64,000 bases of DNA from Lineus longissimus (Eukaryota; Nemertea; Pilidiophora; Heteronemertea; Lineidae): positions 14,878,349 to 14,942,348 of the forward strand of contig NC_088318.1 of NCBI RefSeq assembly GCF_910592395.1, given 5' to 3'. A model generated the notes under the pieces. The model was not told the origin of the DNA and searched no databases. It saw only the letters and a list, made by a program, of their open reading frames with translations. Below are positions 25,607 to 38,811 of the stretch, one piece after another (position 1 is the first letter of the stretch; every line of letters begins with the position of its first letter). Both the position numbers and the translations under genes were made by a program.

Positions 25607-28600
25607 AGGGTGATATACATGTATACAACATGGGGGTCAATCTGTTATAATATCAGTCACGTCACGGGTGGCCCAAAAGCCTCAATGTGTGAAACCCCTG
25701 TACTAGGACTATTCACCCCACTTATCAAGATCGGTCCCTTTTCTATGTGCCTTGATTCTTGATTGGTCAATCTGCAATGCCAATAGATCATTTTTTACCC
25801 GAATGCTGCAGGATTAATGGCCCATTAAGTTCACATTAGGCTGATATACGATGCTGAAGAAGGAGACTGAATCGACCGATGGTGAGTTGAACTGGGTGGC
25901 GAAAATAGAGAGCCATACAACATGTAATGCAAAATTCCTTTACTTTAACGGATTTTTTTAGCTTTTTTTTCAATCCTGAAGTTCCATAACCAGAGGAGGT
26001 AAAGACAAACAAGTGATTGCAACTAATATCTTATTAACGAAACTTTAATTTCTAATTAGGAAAAATATTCAAATACATTAGAAAAAGGTGCCAGATGAGG
26101 AACGCAATATTCTTAAATTTTGAAAATCCTACTTAACTGAACATGTTGCAATTAAGAAAGTTGTTTTCCAATGACTAAAGGTGGTTTCGCTTTTATCCTA
26201 AACGACATGTCTTTCTTACCCATAAATTGTATCGTACATTTTAAGGGAATAGCTGTTGATCGAAGAATTTTACTCTTAAACAGCTTTGTTCTTATTACTT
26301 ATACTTGTTAACTTTGACAAGTTTTGGTTAAAAGTGTTTAACCTTTCTGTGAAATGACTGCTCAACATATGGGGCAATGCCTCCAATCGAGGCAGCTTGC
26401 AATAGATCCAAAGATGTTGACCCACCTCCTCAGCTTTTTGGTATAAACTAAACAGATGTTGTGAAGTAAAAGCAAATAGTTGTATCACAAATCCTCCAAG
26501 TATTAAAGCATTTCTCTACCTGAATCGATGTTATTCAAGTGACAAAATAATTCTCCCTCGATGCAGAGTACATCATTCAAGAAACAATCCCATCATTAAA
26601 TTAAATCTTTTAATAGATATGGGACGATTCGGTCCCCAGCTTCATTAGTCTGTCTCGAGATTATAAGGCAAGACCACTAATTGTATTTTGAATGAGAACA
26701 TGCAATCGTGGTGGCAGATTGCCGGGAAAGTGTACTAATAAGAAAAATTTTATTAGGATTATCATCTGTACGATCTGCTACACGCTGCTATATTTTCACA
26801 CAGCGTTCTATTATCACGGATTTTGAGGATAACTGACTTTCGGGGGGAGGGGAACTCAAAAAATTATTCTTTTGATGGGAAAACCGAAAGGATTTTAATC
26901 CGCAAAAAAACAAAAAAACTTCAGCTCTGCCATTTGAACCAATCAAGGGTTTTTATAAACTTATGCACTATATATCTGCTTATTTGAAATAATGGTAAAG
27001 AACAAATCAAAACGGTCAATTATAAGGCTTGAAGCTTCAAGATGCACTTATCCATTTGATACCATAGCTTGTTTGTGAGCCATATCAGGGCAATAGCCGC
27101 CGCCTGGAGAGAAATAATAATGACGTTCTGGCACCCAAAATTGCATCAGTCGGCAATATAACGATACAATTATAGCTCCGCGACAGGGGAGCAGTCCCAA
27201 GGATAATGACCATGGCTGGAAAAATACATGTCAACTATATGACGCTTGTTGGTCAATAAGAAAAATGTACGGATACGAGAATGGTTATTACTGCCTTTTA
27301 ATTATTGAGCACTTGTCAGTCTGTTGGGAGGACATAATTCATCAAACTACTGTCAAGATAGACAAGCTCGTTTTGAACATTGATAATACACTGGATGAGG
27401 TTTATAAGATCATTATTAAAACCATACGTTATTGGTAATATTGACTAGCTTCAAGTTTTTCAAGAATGTTCGCATGTAGAAAAATAATTTGTTTGCCAAC
27501 CTTGCGTAAAAACCGTAAGACGTCAACCCTACATTGCATTTTTCAACCCTTTGAACTTTAGCTGTAATAGAACCGAATAATCCAGGGGAACAATACTCCT
27601 AGTCACCCAATGCTATAGAAACTCGACTACGCTTTGACTCCACCAATACCCCCAGCTGACTTTCATCTTTCATACACAGCAACAGGTTGCATGATAAAAA
27701 ACATGAGTCCTTGTTCAGTCATATTCCTCCGTGAACTTTCATGATGCATGGCAACGAAGTTGTCACAACTTCTTGCAGCAAGTTCCCACTTGGGTTATGA
27801 TGAATGACCCGATGACAACAAATGGCACTCAGAAGATTAATCGGCCCAATCTGTTCTGTACAAAGCAAAATTTTCTTGGCGGTCAATGGCATCATTCGTT
27901 TGGAAGAAAGGAACTTGGCAAACACAATATTTTTACGGTTCTCATAGATCACAACACAATCGGCAATCGTCTGTCAACGTCAAAAAGAGAATTTTTTGAT
28001 GGAACATGTGGCTAATTATCAGGGTTTTTTTTCTGCAATTGGCAGGGGATTTTATGTTTCCAACAGATCTGTCCAGACAATGCCAAATAACTGTATACAA
28101 GTTGTTTATATCATTGGGATCAAAACACCTATTATTTCTTAAAGCAGAATTGTTAAAAACCTCTTCCTTACAAGAACCTAGCTGATCATTTGGAATAGGC
28201 ATTATAAACCTGACATTGCCTAACTCTTTTAGGGCCGGATTCTTGGATATTGTAGTCTGCTGTCAGTGGTCCAGTATGCCACATAACCATAATCTAACTT
28301 TTATATTTACTAACAGACAAAAGAAGAACATGCAACCAGACCAAAATCGTTGACACTGTAGTGGATCTCTTTAAACATTTAAACACTTCTTACAACCAGC
28401 AACTTCACCCTGAAAATCTAACCTTTTTAAGTGAATGAAACTTGAGTAAGGCTGTATTGTAGTTCTCTTATCAACAGAAGGGAACTGACAACAGTGTGTG
28501 GAAGAATAATCCTTTTTGTAATAAACATACCCAATGACAATCGTCCCAGCGGATGACACCTAACAAACAAATTTCCTTCCAGCAACCAGCATAATAGCAA

Positions 28601-29205
28601 CAGCAATTAATAAGTGACTTTCCGTTAGCCAGGCGGCGAAAGTAAACGTGCTCATCAACAATAAGGAAGACAAATAACAACTGACTGCCTCCAGTGTCCT
28701 TAACTCAAATGTGAGGAAAACTCTTGGTCAGAAAGCAAGGGTCTTTGATCAAACCAAACAAGACCTATAGTCTGATTGGTGAAATTATCCGTGAAAAGGC
28801 ACATGCTGACTCCATCCAAGGATCAAACTGTCTCCCGCCCTCAATCTCGATAATATCAAACGGAAAAAGATTGGTTTTACTCAAAGGGAATCACGCAAGA
28901 CAGCATACCAGTTCCGACCGAATTCAATTATTCCTTTTAGTTTCGAATTTCCAAAAGTAAGACTTTTTCTTGTCGGATCAAATTGCCAAAGTGCATTAGG
29001 TTTGCTCGTATCGATGATGTTCAGTGATTGTCAACTTAGGGCATCTTGCTAATTTCTTGGAGTATGGAAAGCCATAGGCGAAGATTAAGCATGACTTGCG
29101 TCACCAAGATTCAGAATTGAAGGTTTGTTATGATCAGCCGTCTTTCAAGGACGAATAGTTTCTGCAACAACGCAAGCCCGGAAGTTACGTTCCGTTCACA
29201 ACTTA

Positions 29206-29469
29206 TTTCATCCAATCAAATCGATCCAACATGCCAAGGTTAAGATCATATACAATATCGTTTATCAATGGGCCACACACGGCAATTCCTTCCAGTACAT
29301 CAACGCCTCTCATGTAAAGAGCTCCATCGGAAAACGTGATGAACAAATAAAATGCGCTATTTGAGACTATTGCACCACGGCATTTTGTCCTTATGTCTGA
29401 ATCTGAAGTCTTCTGAAACCCTTCGATTGTGTCCTGTCTTGTGAAACGTACATGTTGGCAGAGTGTCAC
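29206..29469 (-). other. Coding-like patch, unrecognised
   Basis: The minus strand reads 'AFYLFITFSDGALYMRGVDV' and 'IAVCGPLINDIVYDLNLGML' to a TAA at 29203. The plus strand of the same bases is also open and protein-like (KVKIIYNIVYQWATHGNSF), so one reading is a shadow. No ATG, no recognised family. A possible decayed exon. Confidence 0.15.
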
Positions 29470-32400
29470 TTAAACTGTATTGATTCGTTGTATTGATTAT
29501 ACTGGTTGCCAGAGGCAGTCAGACCCTCCCGGATCTCACATTTCCTGAAAGGTGATGAAAGATGCAGCAATCTCCTACTTCCCATCTTCCTGACTACTAT
29601 CAAGTCAATCAATGGGGAGTTAATGGGAAATATTCTGCGGCGCAGGTCATTGTGAGGGGCAGTGTAGGCTAATCACGCACTTCTGTTGGACAGTGGAAGG
29701 AATTAAAAGTGTTCATCACAGACAAGGCAAAGGGCAGATATCAACCCAACAAGAATATCTGTCACGAAATATTACAATATCCAAGCCTCGCCATTGGTAA
29801 TTATTGCTTTGTATTCTACAAACAGCCTGCCAAAGATTACCTGGATTAAATGGTTGCCTTGTGATCGATATAAGACATGAAGACACAGTTAGTGCCGAAA
29901 GCTTGGGTCGGGTCTTCGAACAAAATATAGTGTCATCTTCTTTACTTTCCTGTAGAAATTATGACACAACAATGAGCACAACCAGCGAATGTACTCGGGA
30001 GGAATGGACTCGGATTCAAGTGACTTTGCCGGCACCCTAGTCAGTGAAAATCAGCATATAACGTATACTGGCAGCCTCAACGCAAACAGGAAGAATAATT
30101 CCAGATAGGGATTCCGTCCAACCGTCCCTTTCCTGACCGTCGTTACCAATTCATCAGTAACTCCAATCCCTTTCGCTGTGATCAATTGTAAATTAACGGA
30201 AAACTATATGTTCACAGATTGATAAACAGCTGCACCGACGATTCAATCGATACGACCCAATAAGTCAATCCAGACAACAACATACCTCCATTTATCATGA
30301 AATTGGATCCAGCAGGGTCTCATCTAGGATAGATCCCAATGATGATTAGACAAACAGAATCTTGTTTTGAGAGAGCTGATAAATCCATCAGCAATTTTCA
30401 CTTGCTTGACCAACCCTGAATGAAGAAGATACCAATCTGAGCAGAATACTTATCGCCGAGACATATAAAGAGAGTTCTTAGATGACGGAAAACTCAGCAA
30501 TTTGGTGCATATGGTCCAGTCGGGATTGACAAGAGAATAGCATAATTCAGTCGGACTGTGCTCGTTAGACAACAATGTCACCATGAGACCAGCAGTTTGG
30601 CAGTCTCGTGGCATCATACACCAAATACACTTTGCATGACGCAAAGCATGAAGTGACGTCATTGCATTGCGACAAGACCTGGATCGCAAAATTGGTCCAT
30701 CGTAGCAAAAAAAGTATAAGTTAGTGACTAACTTGTTTTGAACAGCTCGGCCGCCCCCTCAACAATAAAAAATATCATAAACTTTTCAATCCTCAACATG
30801 ATGAGCCCAATTTTTTCAAACATGATCCTCTCCCAATAAGAAGAAACTGCTAATTACACAAGAACACGAGTTTATTACCACACACTGGAAACAGTAGAAA
30901 TCTAATATAGGGTTTCCACCACTACAGAAACGAGACCCATTTGATTGATTCTACCCAAGATCCAATCTCATTTTCTAACTGGGCAATTAAAATGAAATTT
31001 GCTACCACGTGGAGCAGAGGCTGATTTCAGAAACTTCTACTCTACAAGAATCGAGGAGATCTGGATCTGTTAAATGAACTGTGAATAAGATTTTTCATAG
31101 ATAGAAGCCGACTCATCAGCAAAAATATGATTCTTAACAGCAGCGAGGTACTTTAAAGCGCCCTTTGTGCTAACGTCATCTTAATCAGTAAACTCTGAAA
31201 TTGAAATTTTCGTTTCGTGACCTAGGCTACCCTCTCAAAATGTAACCAACCCTATCACAGGAACAGATACCTGCTAAATTTACCATGGCCAAAGGTCATG
31301 TGGGACCAGGGATTAACAAGCTTAAGCATGAATGGACCAGCCAGAAGCACCCCTCAACATGCAAATATACCGCAGGCGGGAACTATTTGAACAAGCCCGA
31401 GTGACCACAGACCGCTAGCTTTATATTGGCACACTCAATCATGTCATCTAAACACGTATAACTGGATTGTCGTCAGTCCTCAAGAGAGTCTGGGCACAAA
31501 ATTTTAGACTTGTTGAAGCAGGGCCGTTAATCAGGATTGCTCGCAGATTGAAACGAAAATATCAGGGGAAGGAGTATGCGTTCACATGGAATGGCTTGTT
31601 GCTTGATAAAAGGGGCAAGGGATGAAAATTCACACTGATCTGGATCTTAATCACCAATTCTCCTCACAAAAAAGGATTTTTATCAAATCAGGCAAACAAA
31701 TATCTATTTTACCATCTTTTTCATAGGCAGTCCAAACTTAATGTACTAATTTTTTTAAATCCTCTATCTGCCCCTAACCCCCCCCCCCGACCAAAGTACA
31801 CACATGGTTATTCAGCTGAAACCCTTTTCTGTGGCAAGATCTGTTCCTGGATGTACACCTGTGCTTATGATTATCACAAATCTTCAAAGTCAATCAAATT
31901 CACGCATCCTTATCCCATTGATGCAAAACCAAATTAAGTTTGCAGACACCGCCAATTTTGAGGTCAGGGTATATCATCAGAAGCAAACATCCTCAAGCGA
32001 TAATACAAGAGATCATTTTTCAGTTGTAAATCGGCACCCATCATCGAATTTTAGTTAAAAACAAACTGATGTAATCTCTCTTTACCAATATTCTTCAAGC
32101 ACTTCCCTCAACAACTTGCCTGTCATAAAAACCTGAATGGGATGCAAAACAGGTCGAAAACCCAGGAGACCACCACTTACAATTGAAATAAGCTGAAAAA
32201 GAAATTTGAAAGCTGTTAACAAAGCACACCAACTTAAACTCGAATTTCCATCCATTTTATGTATCTGACAGGCTGGTAGTGTTCCCGAAATTGGATAAAA
32301 TGGATCACTCACTTGACTCTCTTTAACAGTCTCTTCGGGTTTGGATATTTTTATAACTAAATCCACTCGTATTGCAGACTGTTGCCCAAGAGAGTGTAGT

Positions 32401-32842
32401 GATAGAGTGCCACTCTCGATGACGGTACGAGAATGACGGTCATATGAGATGACAAAGATCAGACTATTATACTTACATTATTTATTTTAGACCTTTGTTG
32501 CACAATCTTTTTTTTTAATGTTTGCTGCTGTGAGACAAATCTATGGTCCAGCAAGCTGTGTATCTTTCTTATTATCTGAAATAAAAACAAACATTGCAAT
32601 TAGAAGGCAATTTTGATGACATTTTGTTGACCTTTCTTTGAAAATACATGTATTTTGAAATTATCGGGCAATAAACATTGCAGTTAAAGGGATTTTCAAT
32701 AGCTCTGACAGCCTTTTTGGCAAAACAGTTATTTTGAGACATGGCCTTTACAAATAAAAAATATACCGCGAGTCTGGCCCTAATAACGACACAGTGTGAC
32801 ATCATGCTACATACTAAGGGCACCTACGACTCGATAATGTGT

Positions 32843-32856
32843 CATGCAATTGCATG
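32843..32856. repeat. 14-bp perfect palindrome
   Basis: CATGCAATTGCATG. Could be a protein-binding site (it contains overlapping octamer-like ATGCAAT strings) or chance. Intergenic. Confidence 0.3.
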
Positions 32857-35039
32857 CACTGCATCATTAGATGGCAAATGAGGCCTGTCATATTGTAAAG
32901 AATTTTCACTAAATCCTCTTTATAGTGAAAACCTTACCTGCAATAGGATACAAGGATCAACACTGCTGACAGAAGATACTGTAAACCAAAAATTATTTTT
33001 TGTGGCCATCCATTTTGAGCAACTTTGACCTTACTTCCCTTTAGCATTCTGACAACTCTCAGGGTATATAATTTTGCAATTATCTGTACATGCGACAATA
33101 AATGCACATTTCTGGGTTACAGTATTATTTGCTGGTTCCTGTTTGACTACAGGATTTTTCCTAAGTCACTCCATGGTATCACCAGTCTATTATAAAGAAG
33201 ACATTATAATGGACAAGTTATGCAGTTGGGCTGGAAACCCCAGCATTGCCACTCGTGTCATGTTCCGGAAATCAATCTACCAGGCAACCGTATCTTCATC
33301 ACTTTCCTCGACTTGTCAAGAGAAAAAGACTTCATCAGTCGGACTAGCTGGCATCTATGAGCACATTGATGGATTCATTGTTTAGTCTCTCACAGGGAAA
33401 ATCTGGTGATGTCTATAACACGTGAAATGACTTCCATCAAGTTAGTTAGATGTGCAAAAGAGATCAACTGTCTAATAGACATCTGATAGATCTCTTGTCA
33501 GACATATCATTCCAAAGGAATGTGGTAAGAACAAGCTCATTCATCCCTTCCTCGCCTGGTTTGGCTAGCTTGACTAGAAATCAGTGTATCGGATGTCAGT
33601 GTGTACTAGTTAACACATTACTATAGACCTGTACTGGTGTCAGTTGCTGGTCTAGGGAAGCTTGCAGGACAAACTACTCAAGAAACTTTTTAATGAAGAT
33701 GTCTTACCTGTCTTTCTCCTTCATGGAGTCTTGCACAGAATGGAAGCTTCATACTGGCTTCCAAATATCAGCACCTGACAACATCCTATTGAGAATCTAG
33801 AGAAGACTGCAGCCTGTCTTGTCAGCATCCTTTATGGAAACCTGTCACTTGATCTTGAATAATATTGAACCTGTGAAGCTCCCGGCACAGCAAATTCGTC
33901 TCCTTACAGAGATACTGCTCTTGCAGCTGAATTTGGGTCTGAAGATGATGGTGAAACTTGTGGTTGATGACAATCTTGAGTGAAGCTTCTGGTGACATCG
34001 ATTTGTGGCGACATCGAGAACATTCGCGCATGTTATCTGGAATGACAGAAAGAAGTTATTTAATTGTTCCTGGAATATCAGGACCGGTGATTTTCTTGCT
34101 TGATCATCTCGCTCGATTATGTCTGTTCCTAACAAAGTGGCCTGTGCACAAATTGAACCCCAGTGAATACTGGTCTTATGCGTATCTGTAATTTTGTTAC
34201 ATTCTCTGGTTATATCAAGGGATTCTTCATTGATTTCAACCTTTTTTTTGTATGACATATTGTACTGATCTAACATATGATACTGATCTGATGCAATGGT
34301 CTTGTATTGTTATACCTAAAATTGCAACTTTTTCCTAATCTGGGGGTAATAAATCATTTTTCCTATTATCATCATTACTACTATCATTACTAGTGTTGAA
34401 TGAAGCCATTGGGAAGAGTTTTGCTTAATTTGCAGTATGTCATGGGATAAGCAAACTACAACTTCAATCATCCTATTCAGGTCCAGTGGCAACCATACCA
34501 GACAGTCTGCTTTCTATCAATTTACTTGTTACAACACTTGCACGCAATACTTGCTGTCTCATAGGCCTATTCAAGCATACGTGCCACACAACACAATGCC
34601 ATAATATTCACAAATTAGGAAGATATTGAAGAAATAAATTCACATGACATCCTAAATAAGGCAAAGCCCAAAACAGACACACTAACATTAACCTAAAACA
34701 TGTTAAAAGTTACCATCTGAAGGTACCTACCAGTAAATCCACATTTGGTTTCATATAACAAGAGATATTCTCTGCTGAATCTGACTATGTTTTCAAACTT
34801 TCTGTGGCTGACTACTGGCGGCAGTGAGAGCGTTCCTGGTAAGTCCAGCTCTCCGAATTCTCAAACTGGTGAAGTCAAATGAAATGGTCCTATGACGTAA
34901 CATTTCTTGTTTCATCTAAAGGGTGTTCACCTACTACTGCTACTTCTTCTTTGTCCCATGTTCTTAATGAAATGGTCAGGGGCCATTGTGCTCACCATAT
35001 AGATATTTGGTAGTTAGGAATTTATCCTGGTTAAGAAAC

Positions 35040-35745
35040 ATGCTACATGTATAGTACATAGGTCAAACCAAAGTTGGTATGACATGTGATGTATACTTGC
35101 TTGGAGTACCTACCATAAAAATCATCCAAAACAAGCCACAAATAAGCGAGATATTACACTTTTTTCCTTTTTTAGGTTTGGCCTCCTGGTGGCCAAGTCG
35201 AGATTCAGATCGGATCAAAATTCAGTGGCAGAGGTTACATGACAGAGGGAGTCATGTGCACCAAATTTAAAGTTCATAGCTTAAGCGGTAGAGAATCGTG
35301 TCATAGTTACACTCAAACAGCCAATTTACACCATTTGACCCCCGTGACCTTGAAAATTAGGTCAAACCAAAGACCCATAGGATATGTGACGTATCCTTGC
35401 TAAGAGAACCTACCATAAAAATATCACAGAAAACAAGTCACTCATAAGAGAGATATAACACTTAATGGGTTTCCACTTTTGGCCCCCTGGTGGCCAAGTC
35501 AAGAATCAAATCGGACCAAAATTCATTGTCAGAGGTCACCTGACCTGGGGGGTTCTGCGTACAAATTTTCAAGTTCATAGCTCTAGCAACTAAGAAATGT
35601 GCCACTGCTTTTGAACCAGGATACAGACGACGACGACGAACAACAACGACGACGGACGACGACGGCGACAGACGACAACAGACGATGACGACAGATGACG
35701 GACAACGGACACAGCGGTGTTGTAAAGACTCCCCTACGGTGAGCC
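35040..35745 (+). repeat. Interspersed repeat, two tandem units of about 300 bp with a (GAC)n tail
   Basis: Unit 1 (about 35060-35335) and unit 2 (about 35345-35600) share AGGTCAAACCAAAG, CCTACCATAAAAAT, CTCCTGGTGGCCAAGTCGAG / CCCCTGGTGGCCAAGTCAAG and AAAGTTCATAGC / CAAGTTCATAGC. Unit 2 runs into a low-complexity GAC/GAA tract (35628-35705) and ends near CGGTGAGCC. Repeats with this architecture are common in marine invertebrate genomes. No coding capacity was found. Confidence 0.75.
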
Positions 35746-35812
35746 AAAAAGGGCCATGTCTAAATCCTATTGAAGCCAAAAAACAAGCACTTTTGTCTGG
35801 AGGGAGGGGGAC

Positions 35813-35870
35813 GAAAACCGCACCATCTTTTCGTTTATGTGGAAAACCACACCATCTTTTCGTCTATGTG
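35813..35870 (+). repeat. 29-bp tandem duplication
   Basis: Two units beginning GAAAACC and ending TATGTG (35813-35841 and 35842-35870), two mismatches, immediately after the 35-kb repeat cluster. Confidence 0.8.
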
Positions 35871-37639
35871 ATTCTTTTGATATTACGTGTAACTAACAAA
35901 AGCTGTTGATCGTCTTTCTGTGGGGAAGGGTCCAGGAGAGACAAACATGCTCCCTAAGGTCGTATAAGATCATGGCAGCTGGTAGCAGAGAAGCTTCCCC
36001 AAGTAGATCCATTTTTTCCAGCATTCCGGATGCTGAGATGTGGTGGGGCCAGTCCTTTGATGATGTCCATCCATCATGTTTTCCTTGGTCTTCCTTGCTT
36101 CTTCCCTGAAGTTATCTCCACCTCGTGTCGGACTGACACATTTTTACTTCTTTGTGGACGGGAGATCCTCAGTATTTTCCCCAGGTACATTGTCTAAAAA
36201 ACTTCTTGCTCATAGATACGTTGTCAAATTTTCGCGATGTGATGTTTTCGAATGAACAACAATTGATAAAATCGACGTATTCTCATGATCTATACCGCGA
36301 ACACTAGAATACACAGACTAACGTATGGCATCAACATCAAAGCCACTGACAGTTTTGAAAAAAAAGGGGATTGGGACAAAACAATAATTTTCTAAATGCG
36401 TAAAAATATTTTTCTTCTCCACATTTTCACATATATTTTTGTAGTTAGCATTTTAATTTCCTACTCCAAACATCTGTAAAAATGAATGTTGTTGTTGTTG
36501 GTTTTAGGATATCTAAGGTTATCATATGATTTTATTTGTTGTCCTCTCATAGGATACACGGGTTCCAATCATTTTTATTTTGACCTACTACAACAAGTTT
36601 TCATGTGAGTTTAATTTCGCTTGTGGTAAAAAGAAAGAAAACGGATGTCTAAAAACTGCAAAATGTGTCGAATTTTTTCATCAACCGTTAACATGATTAG
36701 AAATTTGATTTTACTTTTATTCAAATATTTTCATTTAATTGCAACAGTATGATAGGATAGTTAACAGTTTTTTCACATTGTTAGCCTAGTTTCTTGGTTT
36801 TTATGACTAGAAAATGGTCCATTTTCCAATCAGTGAGATTGTTTTGAAAAACATTTAAATGTAATGTAGGGTACCGTACCAACATCGTTGGAAACGCCAT
36901 TTGGCTCATACCATATTTCGTGATGTGAACATTGATTTTGAGTCATCTAATTGATATAAGAGTTATTCGTCCCTTTCTTCAGTTGGCCATTAATTTCAAA
37001 CTGATAACGAATATTTTAACGACAAATTGCATAGCGATCAGTGATGAGTACACTCTGTTTAATTGCAGTTCGATCATTATTTTCATATTTTTATTATTGT
37101 TATTATTATTTTGCAAGGCAATAAGTAAGTAGCTCATTTGTATAACAGAACTGGCTTAATTTTTAGCTTGTTCATATCAATATAAGGCAAGAATTTATAG
37201 TGTATGTATTTATTATCAGATAAATTATGTGTATACAGTCTGTGCAGAGAATATTTTTCATTGAATTGTTGATGGTTCTGATATTGAATTGCACATTCTA
37301 CTCAGTTTGTAGCTAAATTAAAATGGGCCTCCCTATAAGACTTCAAGTAAATTGCCCGAGAGAGCAGAAAGGTGCTGAGACTTGTCTCTGTATTCTAGTG
37401 TCTGCGGCCATACTGAGCAAAAGTGGTAAACATTATACAAAACATATTGCAAGTACATGAAATGGTCTAGGGACCATGTGCTCTCGGGTAATGTAATGCA
37501 TGTCATTTGCAGTGGAAATGGGGAGAACAGTTTCTGGCTAGTTTCACCAGTTTTGATTCCATTGAATAATATTATTCTTCTCGGCTCAATAGTAGCGAAA
37601 GAAAATTACCAGTACCATCTAAGTATAGCATTTTGGTTA

Positions 37640-38345
37640 TAAAGTTGACTGAATTTAAGGGTTATTGAAGAGTGTACATGTCACATGGAAATCGGTTGAC
37701 ATCTGTTCAACAGTTTAGGAGTAATAGCACTTCATTGGATTTTCAAGATGGCGGCCTGGCGGCCATATTGGTGGATGGATTTGACTGAAAATAAGGGATA
37801 TTGTAGAGAGTACAAAGATATACAATCACATGAAATTTGGTTGCAATCCAACTTTGTTTAATTTTCAAGATGGCCGCCTGGCAGCCATATTTGAAGTCCG
37901 ACCAGGACAAATTTTTGGATAGAATAGAGGGTCCTCAGATACATGTCCTCATAAGTTTAGAACCGTCTAGCTCAAATAGAAACGAAACGTGCCACCTATC
38001 GGTGATTTAGTGAACTTTGACCGATGACCTTGAAAAGTAGGTCAAATCAAAAACCCAGGTGATACGTCATTAACCTTATTAGATATACCAACCATAAAAA
38101 TGTTGTCACTCTATGTAAAACCATTAACTTCAAAAAGGAAAAAAACCAATTTCCAAGATGGCCGCCTGGAGGCCAGAAAGTTGGTCATATCGCGAAAAAG
38201 AAAAATAATTCCGGGCATATTGCCCAAAGCTACCATCACACCAAGTTTTAGCCATCTAGCCCTAAAGGTGACAAAACGTGCTACGCTAACGACGACGATG
38301 GATGAAGCAACTGTAAGTACCTTAGGTGGTTACCGCCTATGAACT
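37640..38345 (+). repeat. Interspersed repeat cluster, three GGCCGCCTGG-bearing units
   Basis: Cores CAAGATGGCGGCCTGGCGGC (37746), CAAGATGGCCGCCTGGCAGC (37867) and CAAGATGGCCGCCTGGAGGC (38154). The last unit starts like the 35-kb family (GACCTTGAAAAGTAGGTCAA, ACCAACCATAAAAATG). Each core carries a YY1-type AAGATGGCSGCC string. About 200 bp follow to the beginning of a (GAC)n-like end. Confidence 0.72.
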
Positions 38346-38504
38346 CTTGCTTAGGAGGTCATTCCTTGTTTCCAATCTTCACTTACAAGGTAAAAAAACA
38401 GAAAATGGACAAGTCCATGCTTAACCACCTAAGAACAACTGTCTGAAATAAACTACTTAAGGCAAGCTCGGCACATTGCATTAGCTTTTCTTAAGTGGTG
38501 AACC

Positions 38505-38650
38505 ACCAAAGGGAAAATGACCACACAAGAGTCCAATGAAGATGAAAATGACCACCTTTGCTACTGTTTGCAAACACAGATGACGATGGACGACGGACGA
38601 CAGACGACAGATGCCACGGTATCATATAAGCTCCCCAGAGGTGAGCTAAT
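38505..38650 (+). repeat. Truncated 3' end of the same interspersed repeat family
   Basis: The GACGATGGACGACGGACGAC low-complexity tail (38582-38612) is followed by CCCCAGAGGTGAGCTAA, as at the end of the 35-kb copy (CCCCTACGGTGAGCC). The body is missing or too diverged. Confidence 0.6.
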
Positions 38651-38811
38651 GAGAGGTTAGGAGTAAACATGCAAGACCAGGTTAGACAATTCAATGCTTC
38701 AAAGATCTAACCTTACAAACTTCATGGCCTTGCTGTTTAAAGAGGTCGTGCTTGATTGTCCAAGAAATACATTCTAATAGGGTAGAAATTGTCTGTGAGT
38801 GGTTCATTCTT

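Larger units (their letters stand above)
25607..35039. other. No gene recognised
   Basis: Apart from the coding-like patch at 29.2-29.5 kb and the palindrome at 32843, nothing supported. A minus-strand frame of 143 codons (34276-33845) shows no recognisable domain and is near the length expected by chance. Confidence 0.5.

Noticed and set aside
27719-28015. Overlapping frames on both strands (77 codons minus, 94 plus)
   Set aside because: Both look moderately protein-like, no family recognised and no splice support; cannot decide which, if either, is real.
33845-34276. 143-codon minus-strand open frame
   Set aside because: No recognisable domain, low-complexity beginning, and a length close to what chance gives in 64 kb of A/T-rich DNA.
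35628-35705. (GAC)n stretch as a CRISPR-like or coding repeat
   Set aside because: Simple low-complexity tail of an interspersed repeat; no regular repeat-spacer structure.
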